A DNA stretch of 64,000 nt from Cheiracanthium punctorium (lineage: Eukaryota; Arthropoda; Arachnida; Araneae; Cheiracanthiidae): positions 358,694 to 422,693 of the forward strand of contig JAWZYV010012528.1 of assembly GCA_038373885.1 (NCBI GenBank). The letters run 5' to 3'. A model generated the notes under the pieces. It saw nothing but the letters and a program-made list of their open reading frames with translations. It was not told where the DNA came from and made no database searches. Positions within the stretch are counted from its first letter, which is position 1. Each line of letters begins with the position of its first letter. Both the position numbers and the translations under genes were made by a program. Of this stretch, positions 45,059 to 56,508 are shown one piece after another.

Positions 45059-47308
45059 ACTTACGGTGAAGTAAAAAAATAACTAAACTGCAAAAATCTA
45101 GTTTATGCATTTACCCAAAATGAGTCAGGAAGCAGATCAACACTGTGATGTGCAGTGCATTAGATAAACTATACAAAGTCAAAACGTTGCAGACGACTTA
45201 CAACCAACATTGTCATCTATATTACATTGCATCTGCAAAATTAAAAATATTATGCATTCAACCGAAATGCATGATTCATGCATGGTTAATATAGTGTATC
45301 TCAAATATTATAACTGAAACAAAAGTTCCAGAGCAGTCTACAGTCATGTGTAAAAATTAATGATAGGGAAATTATGCATTCACCCAACCAAATAAGTGAA
45401 GAAAAATTTTCACAGAGCAGTTTAATACAGTGACATTTAATACCCAAGTAAAACAAATCAATAGTTTACACATGTTAGAGTTGATTTTAGATCTACTAAG
45501 ATGTCTTAAATACAAAAATTTTTTAATGAATCGCACATTTACCCACAGGCTTCAATCAAAAGAAAATTTTTACTTGCTTTTGTAATTGAAAGTGCACTTC
45601 TTTCGAAATGCTTTTTACTATCAAAATGGAACATATATGCAAAACTTATGTAGTTTTTTAGAAAAAGATCAGATGCATTATTTCAAATCAAATGCTCTAA
45701 GGTTGTTGAGCCTCATGCAGCATATTGGAACATGAACTTATTTTACAAAATTGGTAATAATTGAAGAAAATTTCTAGTTTTTAATATAACTATTAAAAAA
45801 GCCAGAGAAAATGAAGAAAAATACTGAGGGCCAAAACTGAATCAAAAAGCCTGAAACTCAGGCCAAACCTGGTTACTGTCTGATTTTAGAATAATGCTGG
45901 AGAGGGGGCAGAAGGGAGAGAGAGAGAGGACATAGGTTTTTTTCCTTTAGAAATTATGTCGTCTAAGTTGCAATGTACATCAAGAAATAAACGACACATT
46001 TATTAAACTATATATAAATTAGGTATAAATAGAAGAAAAATATTTTATGGGTTGTTTTTTGATAGCTAAAACAAATAATTATTCAATTCTTTCATTACCT
46101 TAATGCAAATGATTACTTACCAAATGTCAATTTAAATAAAGCAATCAATATATGATCTCAAATTGTCATTTATGTGTAAAAGAGGTAACTGTCAAATACA
46201 TGTACAAACAAAACCCAAGGCTTATAACTGCACATACAATGCATTAAATACTGTTCATTTTATTATATAAACCTTTTTTAACATTCACTTAAGCATCATT
46301 CTTATAATGCAATATCATAAAATATAAGAATTTTTATTAATTCATTAGCTATAATTTCCCATGTTTAAATGTTTTTACCTGAAATATCAAGGACAATTTC
46401 AACTTTCATGAACATCTATAAAACACAGCTTTCCAGATACTCAAAAGAATTTTACAATTTCTTCTAATTTTAACTTTAATTATAAAGCATTTGACTAATT
46501 CAATCAGCCCAAAGATTATTTTTGTGATGGCGGAAAACAGCATTAAAAAATACATCACTGAAACCAATTTAATTCTTGAAAGAAAGCAGAATATTTTTAT
46601 TAGAAAATAAAAATACATTTTTTACATTCATTTATTATAGTATAAACAAGTACTATTTCTTAATCTACAGATATAACTGTGATGAATATCTGTAAAATGC
46701 TTCATGGAAAAGCAAATAATCGCCATAACATTAGAAAATACATAATCAAGATTGCAGTTGCAGGCTGACCACCAATGTCAGGAGGCAAAAATAGCAATTG
46801 CTCCACAATCATAAAAAGATGCCCAAATAAGCTTCATCTTCTGATACTTACATATTATACCATAGACCATTTTCATGAATGCATTTTTTAAAATTCATTG
46901 ATGTGATTTAGCACTAATAATGTAATACTATTGCCCAGTTTGAGTTTCTAGTTTCACTAACTCCATTTTAAGACAGCCATTTAAGTTTTTCATAAATAAT
47001 CATATTTAAGCTTGTCATCTATAAAGTTTTGCAGCACAGTAAAATATTAAGTACCAATCTACCTACTTTTAGTTCCAAAATAAATTTTTGGAACATCCTA
47101 GTATTAAAAAAAAAGAAAAAGAATATAATCCTTTTCCCCCCCACTTGTTTGTTGAATTCTCATACAACATAAATTGATTGCATACAAGTTAATATTACAA
47201 ATTTTCTATCTACATTAGCAAATAAATCCTTCACTGAATGACTTTCAATTTAAAATTCAAAATAAAAATTATTTTTGGAATAGTACAACCATGTATCACT
47301 GAAACAAA
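45059..47308. other. AT-rich stretch without a recognisable gene
   Basis: No open frame of note; a short (GA)n tract near 45918-45930. Confidence 0.45.
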
Positions 47309-47440
47309 TGCTTGTGAGATTTTATTTCCAGTTCTTCACTCAAATCCTTTATGACTTGTAAAATACAAAACTCTCATTCTTTCTGGCTAATTTGGTTGAA
47401 ACAAAACTTCCTTTTGATAAGTCTTTTCTCCTTGGTTTTA
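47309..47440. repeat. 132-bp duplicated block, copy 1
   Basis: Nearly identical to 47860-47992 (TGCTTGTGAGATTTTATTTC through CTCCTTGGTTTTA), about 550 bp apart in direct orientation. The match stops at TTTTA, which in copy 2 is the candidate stop codon on the minus strand. Confidence 0.9.
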
Positions 47441-47859
47441 ATAATAATTACAGAAAAAATTACAATTAAAAAGTAATAGAATGAAGTGATATTTTATTAA
47501 TGTTTCAAAATTGATATATTATATGAAAAGAATCTAAAACACCCCATTCCAAAGTACTTTGGGTCAAAGTAAAAGATTAAATGAATTGAAAACTGCATTT
47601 TATACAGTATAGAAATAGAATACAAAGAACTATGCTACTACATAAAGATCATGATCAATAGGTCTTAAAATAGGTTTTTTGACTTATTAATATAAGCACT
47701 GTTCATTAAATATTATAAGCACTGAATTCCAACTGAAAAAAAAAAAAATGATTAATAATTCCAGATTGTCCTTAGTGATTCGTGCTGGCAGTTTTTATGC
47801 TATCATTATCAATGATATAAACATCATTTTTTCCAAGGATAAATTTGTATCACCACCAA

Positions 47860-47992
47860 TGCTTGTGAGATTTTATTTCCAGTTCTTCACCCAAATCCTT
47901 TATGACTTGTAAAATACAAAACTCTCATTCGTTCTGGCTAATTTGGTTGAAACAAAACTTCCTTTTGATGTGTCTTAATCTCCTTGGTTTTA
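47860..47992. repeat. 133-bp duplicated block, copy 2
   Basis: Direct repeat partner of 47309-47440. It ends exactly at the TAA of the candidate minus-strand terminal coding exon. Confidence 0.9.
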
Positions 47993-48031
47993 CTCAATAG
48001 TGACCCTTTCTTTCAGGTAAATAACTTTCAC
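47990..48031 (-). other. Candidate terminal coding exon of a minus-strand gene
   Basis: A long polypyrimidine tract ending TTACTTATAG lies just upstream on the minus strand, a good 3' splice site. The frame that follows is VKVIYLKERVTIE and a TAA. Its phase 0 matches the downstream end of the candidate exon at 51253-51306. The peptide is not recognised. It could be real, part of a pseudogene, or chance. Confidence 0.3.
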
Positions 48032-48477
48032 CTATAAGTAAAAAAAAAAAAAAAGAAAAAAGATTGTTTCAATAAGTCATAAAAATAGTGAAAATATTTC
48101 TTAAATCATTAACAGAGATGATAAAAAGAAAGGAAGAAACTATCATTAACATGAATTACGTTTAATGTTTCTTTAAAAAGTATTGTAGCTATATTTTAAG
48201 GATGTTTGCGATTTCCGGTGAGATTTAAATCATGATATTAACCATCTAATAAAAAAAATATCCTTTTTTAAATTAGGCAGAGTATGTAATGCTTTTAAAA
48301 GGATTTTTAATTATACCTGCCTATTTCTTTTTTTTAAACAACCCATGAATTCTCTTAAAAATACGCTAATAAAAGGTAACTTTCAAATCAAGGAAGACAA
48401 ATTTAGCTTGCTCCCCTTTTAAAAATTAAGAGTTTTGTTAAAAAATAAGTTTTTGTGTGGAAAATTATATAACCACC

Positions 48478-48818
48478 ATCGTAAAACATAATTAAATATA
48501 AATTAACTTACACATACAAGAGTGAAAATATACAAATAAAGAAAAAAATTTAACCTCATTATATTACATATGACTCAAAATCTTTACAGCATTAGTGCTG
48601 ATTGCACTATGGATTGCACATTTAGGATTTTGCTGATTTTTGCATTTAGAACCACATAGTTAAGAAAGTACTTATTTTACCCCAGATAAAAGAAATGCAG
48701 TATACATGATTAAAATGTTTCATTAAAAAAGAAATGGGGGGAAAACATCACACCATTCACACGGGTGAAAAAACATGACTTATGATTTAGGGAAATGATA
48801 ATTTCAGTTTCCTTTTGT
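48478..48818. repeat. ~340-bp duplicated block, copy 1
   Basis: Closely matches 49733-50061 in direct orientation, including TTTTGCTGATTTTTGCATTT and ACGGGTGAAAAAACATGACT. Copy 2 lacks a short TGCACTATGGAT segment. A third partial copy (CATATGAATCAAAATCTTTA to GTGCTGATTGCA) lies at 50290-50330. Confidence 0.9.
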
Positions 48819-49058
48819 ATGTACACACTTTTATATTTCCTTTACTTTAAATATATATATATATATATATATACATATATACACAACTCTTTGCTGGCCT
48901 AAAACCTTTCATATTTCTCTGTTATATTAGAACTGAACATTTATCAAAAAATAAAGCATAAACTCATCAATATCTGAGGAAGTAGCTTGTCTAGACTGAT
49001 TTTGAAAACTCATGTACTGAAGATTGTATCGGAGAGCCAGTATGGAAATTACAGTATA

Positions 49059-49259
49059 TACACTGCCCAACATTGAAAATGCAACACCCATAACGAGTGG
49101 TGAGAAAGTGTTGAAACTCGGCAAGCAGAGAGTTTTACATCATTAATTCATCTGCCAATTTTACATCATTAGCATAACTCGTCAAGGTGCATTTACCATT
49201 AAATTTGCATAATTTTCTGACCACTTCTTGGTGTTGCATTTTCAATGTCATGCAGTGTA
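49059..49259. mobile_element. 201-bp TA-flanked MITE
   Basis: Ends TACACTGCCCAACATTGAAA and the complement TACACTGCATGACATTGAAA continue together through AATGCAACACC, about 32-33 bases of inverted repeat. TA flanks at 49057-49058 and 49260-49261. Non-coding. Confidence 0.88.
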
Positions 49260-49732
49260 TATGTTACAGATTTTGAATCACCTATTGTACTATAAAACGA
49301 GCTATAAGATTAATGGATTATTTCAGTAATCAGACACTTTTTCAGATTTTCAGGTAGAAATCAGTTAAGTTGTTTGAATTGTTACTAGAGTTTGAAAGAT
49401 AATTTCAGTAGATATTTTAATGCCACCTACATAATTCTGGGGTCTTCTAAAATGTTGGGGGCCCTAGGGCATTTGCTCCAAATGCCCTGTCGTATATCAA
49501 TCCCTGGACTGGCTCAGGGTTGATCTATGGAATAGTCTAACTCGTAGAAAAATCCTGGAAAAGGTATAATTTTGTCCATTTAAAGAAAAATTAAATTGTT
49601 TGAATTTTGATTATTGATCTAGTTTCCATTTCAGTTTTTGTCCTGATTAAAACTTACAGAAAAACTTGTTCTTGCCTATGTCATTTAATTGGCCAAAGAG
49701 AAACATTAAGCCATTTCGTTTCAATGTAAGTT

Positions 49733-50061
49733 ATCATTGTAAAACACAATTAAATACAAACTAACTTATACATACAAGAATGAAAATATACAAATAAAGA
49801 AAAAAATTTAACCTCATTATATTACATGACTCTAAATCTTTACAGCATAAGTGCTGATTGCACATTTAGGATTTTGCTGATTTTTGCATTTACAACCACA
49901 TAGTTAAAAAAGTACTTATTTTACCCCAGATAAAAGAAATGCAGTATGCATGATTAAAATGTTTCATTAAAAAAGAAATGGGGGAAAAACATCACACTAT
50001 TCACACGGGTGAAAAAACATGACTTATGATTTAGGGAAATGATAATTTCAGCTTCCTTTTG
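49733..50061. repeat. ~330-bp duplicated block, copy 2
   Basis: Direct repeat partner of 48478-48818. The MITE at 49059-49259 lies between the two copies and is present only once. Confidence 0.9.
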
Positions 50062-50805
50062 CCTATGTGTATGTAGCATGCAATTTTTTAAAACGAAGGG
50101 GAAATTGTTTAAGGTTTAATTTGCTTTAGTTTTGGCCTTAACAAAACTGATTTGGTATGTTGCTTGAGACTGGTTTTCAAATGAAGTTGGGGAAAAAAAC
50201 CTCTAACAAAGTTTTTAGAAATATAATTCATTTAAAAAGTGTAATTGTGGAATTATTAATAATTAGTAGTTTTAGGTTGTCACAGAGTTACATATGAATC
50301 AAAATCTTTACAGCATAAGTGCTGATTGCATTTCTTTTTGTATTACATACACAATATGGTGCAGATGCAAAACTCACATCTTCCATTTTTAAATTATAGC
50401 TTTAATAAAATTATTATAAGTTTAGGACAATGTGGAAGTAGTTGTTAGGACAACAAATATATGAATAAATTTAATAAGTGCCAATATATAATGTTTGTTA
50501 ATAATACAATCAGTTCCTTCCCTAAGAACTAGGTCAAATGGAGAGCGAGTTGTGAATCAATCTAGACTCTTCATATAATATAATTATTAATATTGAACAA
50601 CTAATTCATTTATTTATTTTAAATTTGATTGGGCGTACAATAAAATATGCCTTAAAATGAATGATACCACTTTATAATTATCTTTTTTCAGATAAGATTT
50701 AGATTAAAATTTGTAAATACTTTTTTTGAATGGCTAACATTTTTAATTGTTCCTTTTCTGTTAAATTGTAGGAACCATTTTAGCATTCAGCAACAAGTAT
50801 TCAAA

Positions 50806-50945
50806 GGGAGGGTCCAAGGGGTCCGGACCCCCTCTGAAATTTTGATTTTTATTAACAAAACGATAATGAAGTATCTTTGTGAGAGCTTTTTGCCTTTTCC
50901 ACTGTTTGGACCCCTTCCGATGTTTTTTTTTCTGGATGCGTCCCT
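50806..50945. mobile_element. hAT-type MITE (family C, copy 2)
   Basis: Matches the copy at 61653-61802: GGGGTCCGGACCC, GATTTTTRTTAAYAAAAY, TTTTTGCCTTTTCCAC.GTTTGGACCC, and a GGATGCGTCCCTG end. The left tip is degraded and no 8-bp duplication is visible. Confidence 0.75.
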
Positions 50946-51252
50946 GCATACCAATATATTTATTCAAATTTCATAGATTTTAAGTTTGTTCATTTTTTCC
51001 AACCCTGAAAAACTGAATATTTTAATCATGTAGTCATTCTACAAACAAAAGAAAATAACATTTATCCTTTTGATATCAAATGGGAAAGAAAATGGTTTAA
51101 AAACAAAGCATTCCCTTTCAAACCACTTAGTTCAAACCAAAACATGATTGTTCTTTTTTCTCATCGGTGTATTCTGCAGCAGAGAGAAAACTTAACAGGT
51201 ATGCAAGGCTTTTAAAAGAATCTTTTAAATAATATAACTGTGATAGTTTTAC

Positions 51253-51306
51253 CTCAATGTACTGGAATAGATCATCAGCGGGAGTTTATGCCTTGGATCT
51301 CAAAAC
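51253..51306 (-). other. Candidate 54-nt minus-strand exon
   Basis: Read on the minus strand, it is bounded by TTTATTTTGCAG upstream and GAG|GTAAAACT downstream, both acceptable splice sites. The 54-nt length keeps phase, and the last eleven codons (TPADDLFQYIE) run in phase into the exon at 48031. However, a TAA precedes that stretch in the same frame. It could be non-coding (5' UTR or lncRNA), mis-bounded, or a pseudo-exon. Confidence 0.3.
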
Positions 51307-51794
51307 CTGCAAAATAAATAATTTTATTAAAAAGATAAAGTTACGATAGCATTGAAGGATAAACAGTAACACACACACACACACAAAAAGGGACTATACA
51401 ACAAATTTCTAAAATTTTATCCCTGTAAACCTTAATGTAAAAATTGCTAAAGTAGCTAGATGTATTACCTGAACTAAAAAAAAAAAAAAAAGTACCTCAA
51501 AAGAGAAAATAACACACCCCTTTAAAAAGGTTAATGTAATACATTGCCACTTTATACTTTTTTTTAAATGCATCATTTTATGTGTGTCAGATAATTTCCA
51601 CAAATTTTGCTATTACAAATATTGGTTATAATGAAGTTGATAAAAATGAGAATCTGTGAATGTTACTTTGGTATGCTAATTTATTAACTTGGAATTCTAT
51701 TATACTTAAGTTACGAAATATAACAGTTGCATACACAAGATAGGGGACGGATTCCAAACCTCTGATGTTCAGAAATTAACAGAAAGACTATGTA

Positions 51795-52509
51795 CAGTGA
51801 AACCTCTTCAAGTGGCCACCCCTCTTAACAGCCAATTTTTCATGGCATGGATTTTTTGGCGCTTAGACCTAATGTTAAAATAACTTCTATCAGTAGCCAC
51901 CCGACCCCCACTAAACAGTCACCGAGTTGGATCGGTGATTGTGAAGAGTGCCTTTTGGTTAACAAGTGGCGAAGGTAAGCGTATTTTAAATCCTTTTAAT
52001 CAAATCTAAAATATTCATTTCGGGTTGATTTAAATTAACTAAACAGTATGTTTGTGTATATAAACGTTTTTACAAATGAATTTTTGAGGTGCTAATTCCG
52101 TCCCTGACAATGAATTTCCCAATGTTTGTAATAGCGAACAAGCTAACTTTCAACACAAGCGACTTTAAGAGAAAATTGATGAAATTATAGAAAATTCTGA
52201 AGCGGTTACAAACAAATCGGTTAGAGATCTGCTTTTTAAAGTAAAAAACAGACTTGAAAAAATAGTTGTTCAGGGAATAGTAAAAACTTAAAACAGACAC
52301 AAATTGTATCCTTTTTTCAAAAAATGTAAGAAAGCATTAAATAAAGTACTATTTTCTCTATAGTTTTAAATTTCATTTTAAACAAGGAACATGTGTCATA
52401 CTTGTTTATATTATGTATTATAGCAATTATCTTATAATAGTTAATAAAACCCTTCAGAGCGGCCAAATTTCTCGGCACAGTGGGGTGACCACTCAGAGAG
52501 TTTTCACTA
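51795..52509 (+). mobile_element. Tigger-type deletion derivative
   Basis: A 715-bp element. The left end CAGTGAAACCTCTTCAAGTG and the complement of the right end (TAGTGAAAACTCTCTGAGTG) continue as GCCACCCC / GTCACCCC; TA lies at 51793-51794 and 52510-52511. The interior keeps the transposase tail on the plus strand: EIIENSEAVTNKSVRDLLFK near 52170-52230 and KQTQIVSFF near 52291-52317, the usual Tigger C-terminal style. The DDE domain is deleted. Confidence 0.85.
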
Positions 52510-53213
52510 TATATAACTCCCCTATTGCAACAAAAGAAGTCTGTGCAAACTACTCAATAAATACATTAATTACAAATTATTTTTATACTTATATGCCTTT
52601 TTACCCCCCCCCCTTTATCTGTAGATCTGTATCCCCCGTATCCCCCGTAGGACCTTTATCTGTAGAGTTTTAATGATTCCAAATAATTCAGATTCTATCT
52701 ATATAAAATATATTATTAATTAACTCACATTTCATATAAGGCATTCAAAATAATAATTAAAATAATCTTTAAATTGCAATCCAAAGAAGCTTGGAAATTA
52801 CTGACAAAATTACCCTAAAATAATGATATTTTTTTTTTCTCTAGACAGAAAAAGCTAATAATAATGTTTATACAATGAAAAGCAAAGCATGTAATTTTGA
52901 GCACACCAAACAAGTGATAAATACTCATAAATTACTGTTTTCATTTCTTAGGATTTAAATTTTCATTCGTTTCAATTTTGAAAACTTCAATTACTATTAT
53001 AAAGGCATTAATTATTATTTCCCTATAAGCAGATAATGTACATAATCTCATATCTGAATATGCACATATAAAGCTTGCCAAACTTTCTGTAAAACGTACA
53101 CTTTTTATTGCATGATTTCCCTATTTATTGCACAAGAACATTTTTATTTCATACTTCATTTATTAAATAGTAATGATAATGATAACCTAGTAATTGTACG
53201 CTATTGTCTCTCC

Positions 53214-53325
53214 CAGAGGCGTAGCCAAGGGGGCGGATAGGGTGTCACAATCCCCCCCCCCCATGAGGAATTTTTTGCCATACAAATGTATATTCTTCAC
53301 TACCTTATCACACACACGTTGCAGT
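53214..53325. mobile_element. hAT-type MITE (family B, copy 4, truncated)
   Basis: It begins CAGAGGCGTAGCCAAGGGGG and matches copies 1 and 2 through the TTATCACACACACG block, then departs. The right terminal repeat is missing. Confidence 0.85.
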
Positions 53326-54594
53326 ACTTTTCTTGGTAAGTTTCCTCAAAAAGTGATATTAAAGCAACTGCTTTATGTATTACATAATTTACACGTATAA
53401 AATATTTTTTACAATTAATCTAAATACTGTAGTTTGTCAAATATCAATGAAGGCAGAGGGGTTGAAATTAAAGTGAATGATTGCAAATTAAATTAGAATT
53501 TTTAAAAATATCAATGAAGACTGAAAAGAGGGAAGGAGATAAGTCACACACTTGCACATAATTTCAAGCAAAACAATCAGACGCACACTTTGTAGGAACA
53601 TTAGTCACAGAAAGCTAGTCATAACTGAGTCTGTATTTACAGAAATAAAACAGGTGAAGCTTGGATTCAATTTTCTCACTATGATAATTTTTTGTTTCAA
53701 GTATGTGTGTTCAGGAAATTCTCTCTCATTTTTTTGGATCTTCCATTGCACAGTAGCAGTAGCAGATCAGAAGATCTAGGTAGTTTCACTCCCCCCCCCC
53801 CCAATAAAGGTACTTTAAAAAATATTTTGCTAGGGCCATATAAATTTATTAAAAGCAGACTCCTCTTCTAGGAGTTATCTTATTTGAAACTGCTTAACAA
53901 ACAAGCAAAAAGAAATAAATAAGTCAAAGACACGAAATATTATATTAATATATAAAAATATCCTAGCACTACAGTTAACTACATCAAAATATTCAAACAT
54001 AGAAAAACTTTAAAAAAAAATAAAAAAATGTAATTAAGATATTGGATGAATATTTTAAAGTTTTTTTTACTAAAATTTATTTGAAAGTATATAGCAAATG
54101 TCAGGGATATGTTTCTAATAAATTAAGTGATTTAACTTGTTGAATTGCTAAATTCTACACAAAATGTGTGAAAGCTGGCATATTATATAGATATTCCTAT
54201 TTTTCAATTTTAACAGGTTTTATTTATTTACATTTTTGGTATTTAAAATATTACACAAACTATTTTGAGTCTATCACGAATACACAAATTACGTTTTTTT
54301 CTTTCTTTTTAACCGTAAAATAAACTCTCAAAAGCATGCACATTACCCCAGAGATGGAGGTGGCAAATTTTTTATTTGACTTTTATTACGAAAGTTTACT
54401 TTTGATTTTAAGGAAATTTCGATAGTCTAAAACTAGAGTATAAGGTCTAAAAACACTAATCACAATACGTTTATGCACAAGAACAAAAACAGGGTATGTT
54501 AGGAAACGTATAAATATACTCGAACTACACATGGAATATTTCAATTAAAAAGAATATATGAGATTTCATAAAGGATATTTAAAAAGCAACTTAC
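53326..54594. other. AT-rich stretch without a recognisable gene
   Basis: If the donor at 54594 is real, this is intron on the minus strand. A C-run lies at 53790-53802. Confidence 0.4.
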
Positions 54595-54960
54595 CAGATT
54601 AAGGCATTTTCATCTGTGGTTGTTTACATTCGTGATAAAATGTTTTGATAATTACAAATGGCCATACACTTTCTTGTAGGAAAATAATTAACACTATTTC
54701 ACATTGCAATGAAAACCCAAATGAGAACAGTCATAAACTCTAGATCAAAACCGATAACAAGTAAATAATAAATAAATAAACAAAGTTGAGCAAAACAAAG
54801 TTGAATAACAAAACACAATACTCGAGCCAAGCCAACCCAAGCTGACGCAAACGAACAACTGCGCGGGAAAATTGCTTTGAAATTGGAAAGCAACCCTGTG
54901 TGTCGTACGCCAAAAGACCTCGCCTGGCGTGATTTGGATATATGCCTGTATTATGGTTTT
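54595..54960 (-). other. Candidate first exon / promoter region on the minus strand
   Basis: Read on the minus strand, a GC-richer segment (CACGCCAGGCGAGGTC, then TTTCCCGCGCAGTTGTTCG) leads to AATCTG|GTAAGTTG at 54594, a near-perfect splice donor. No long open frame is present; ATGAAAATGCC is followed at once by TAA. This resembles a non-coding first exon. The start site is not determined. Confidence 0.3.
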
Positions 54961-55267
54961 TGTGCATTACACAATGATACCTGGTTTTGCCGCTTCCAGC
55001 CGTAAGATGTCGCGTTACGTATAGCCCTAGCCTTCACTCCCTCGACAGCGATTCTTGCACAACAGACGAAATTTGTTGTGATATGGTTCGTGATGCGGCA
55101 GAACGATCCATTACTGCTATGCGCAGAATATACTTGTTATCACGTGTAGTGGTGCAATGAGTTGGGTACAATCGTCTTTGTTTCGTCCGTGAAGATCAGC
55201 GATTTCTCAGAAGAATGATCCGCAATGCTTATTAGGATGGATCGAAAGTATTTTTTTTTTTTCGGAA
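54961..55267. other. GC-richer unrecognised block
   Basis: Contains GATGTCGCGTTACG and a plus-strand run RDAAERSITAMRRIYLLSR in one frame that might be a transposase scrap. Not assignable. Confidence 0.25.
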
Positions 55268-55269
55268 TT

Positions 55270-55610
55270 TTAAAACCTACCTATGCGAAAAAGATGTTCT
55301 ACAGTATGGAGATAAAGGGAAAATACCAAAAAAATTTAAATTTAAAATTTAATACTGCCACAAGGGGGCCGAATTTCTGAGGAAAACGGAAAAAAAGAGT
55401 AAAATTTGCTTTTATATGGAGAAAGAAAAAATACTGTTTATCAGAATCTACCTATGCGGAAAAGATGTTCTATAGTATGGAGATAAAGAGAAAAATAACT
55501 AAAAAGTTTAATTTTAAAATTTAATACTGCCGCAAGGGGGGTTGAATTTTCGGAGAAAAAGGGAAAATGACTAAATTTTGCTCTTATATGGAGAAAACAA
55601 AGCAAGATGT
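55270..55610. repeat. ~170-bp tandem duplication
   Basis: CTACCTATGCG at 55278 and 55448. Both units continue AAAAGATGTTCTA, AGTATGGAGATAAAG, ATTTAATACTGCC and CTTATATGGAGAAA in order. Confidence 0.88.
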
Positions 55611-55992
55611 CTGAATAAAAAAAGAATGGGAAAAGATTAAATTTTAGTTAGATTTGAGACTCAAAATTCTTCTACGAAAACTTAAAAAATATGTATGTTG
55701 GCATTCAAAAACGAAACGAAGTAAAGGGACAGTATCTACATCTAGACTTTCGTCCTCGCGTGAAGAAGTTGCAAGTAAGTCACACGAGAACTGAAAACAA
55801 GCTTCAATTCTAATAATTGATCCCTTCAGCATTTTGAGAAAAATAAAATCATACCGAGATAAATATCGTGCTCTTGAAAGAAAGCAAATGCTCTATGTCA
55901 TATATCGACGCATACTTATAAATCATTTGTAGTTGCCGCGTTAAGAAAAACAGAAAGCACCTATGAATGAGGAGAATTTTTATTAGGTCAGC

Positions 55993-56023
55993 GAACTGAA
56001 AGAAATTATGTTTCTTTCAGTTC
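55993..56023. repeat. Perfect 13-bp hairpin
   Basis: GAACTGAAAGAAA and its exact complement TTTCTTTCAGTTC are separated by TTATG. It lies 36 bases from the BEL LTR edge. Confidence 0.85.
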
Positions 56024-56058
56024 AAAGGATTTGAATAAAGAATGTAAACTAAAGGGGC

Positions 56059-56508
56059 TGTTAGGACGGTAAGTTTTTGTAGTAATAACAAAATTCACTC
56101 ACCTTTACTTGCATGGACAGGAAACGTAATAAGATTTGGAACAATACCAACTTTGAATACTTCTGTTCTTGAGTGAACTACAGAAAAACTCTGACTCGAA
56201 TAATAAACTTCCAGATTTCTCACTTTAAATCTTGCTTTATTACTAATTTGCACTATATTTGGACTAAGATAAGACAGAAAGCATCAATATAATTTACAAT
56301 TTAGATTTTTGTCGATTTTGAAGCCGCGCTACGAATCATATAAGAATTGCGACACTGAAGAACAAAAACTATCAACAAAACAAACTCTCGATTAAAATTT
56401 ACTACAATACGATATAAAAAATATCGATATAAATTAATGTCTTGGACGAGGCAGTCCTGCCATCTAGTGAATGAATTGTCTTTTAATTAAAGTTCTCGGA
56501 ACTCAACA
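56059..56508 (-). repeat. BEL/Pao 3' LTR
   Basis: On the minus strand it starts TGTTGAGTTCCGAG right after a G11 GAGGA purine tract (the plus-strand primer) and ends CCGTCCTAACA. The TGTT...AACA ends are symmetrical. The left edge at 56059 is inferred from this terminal symmetry because no second LTR is available to compare. The polyprotein stop codon lies 22 bases inside the LTR. Confidence 0.7.
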
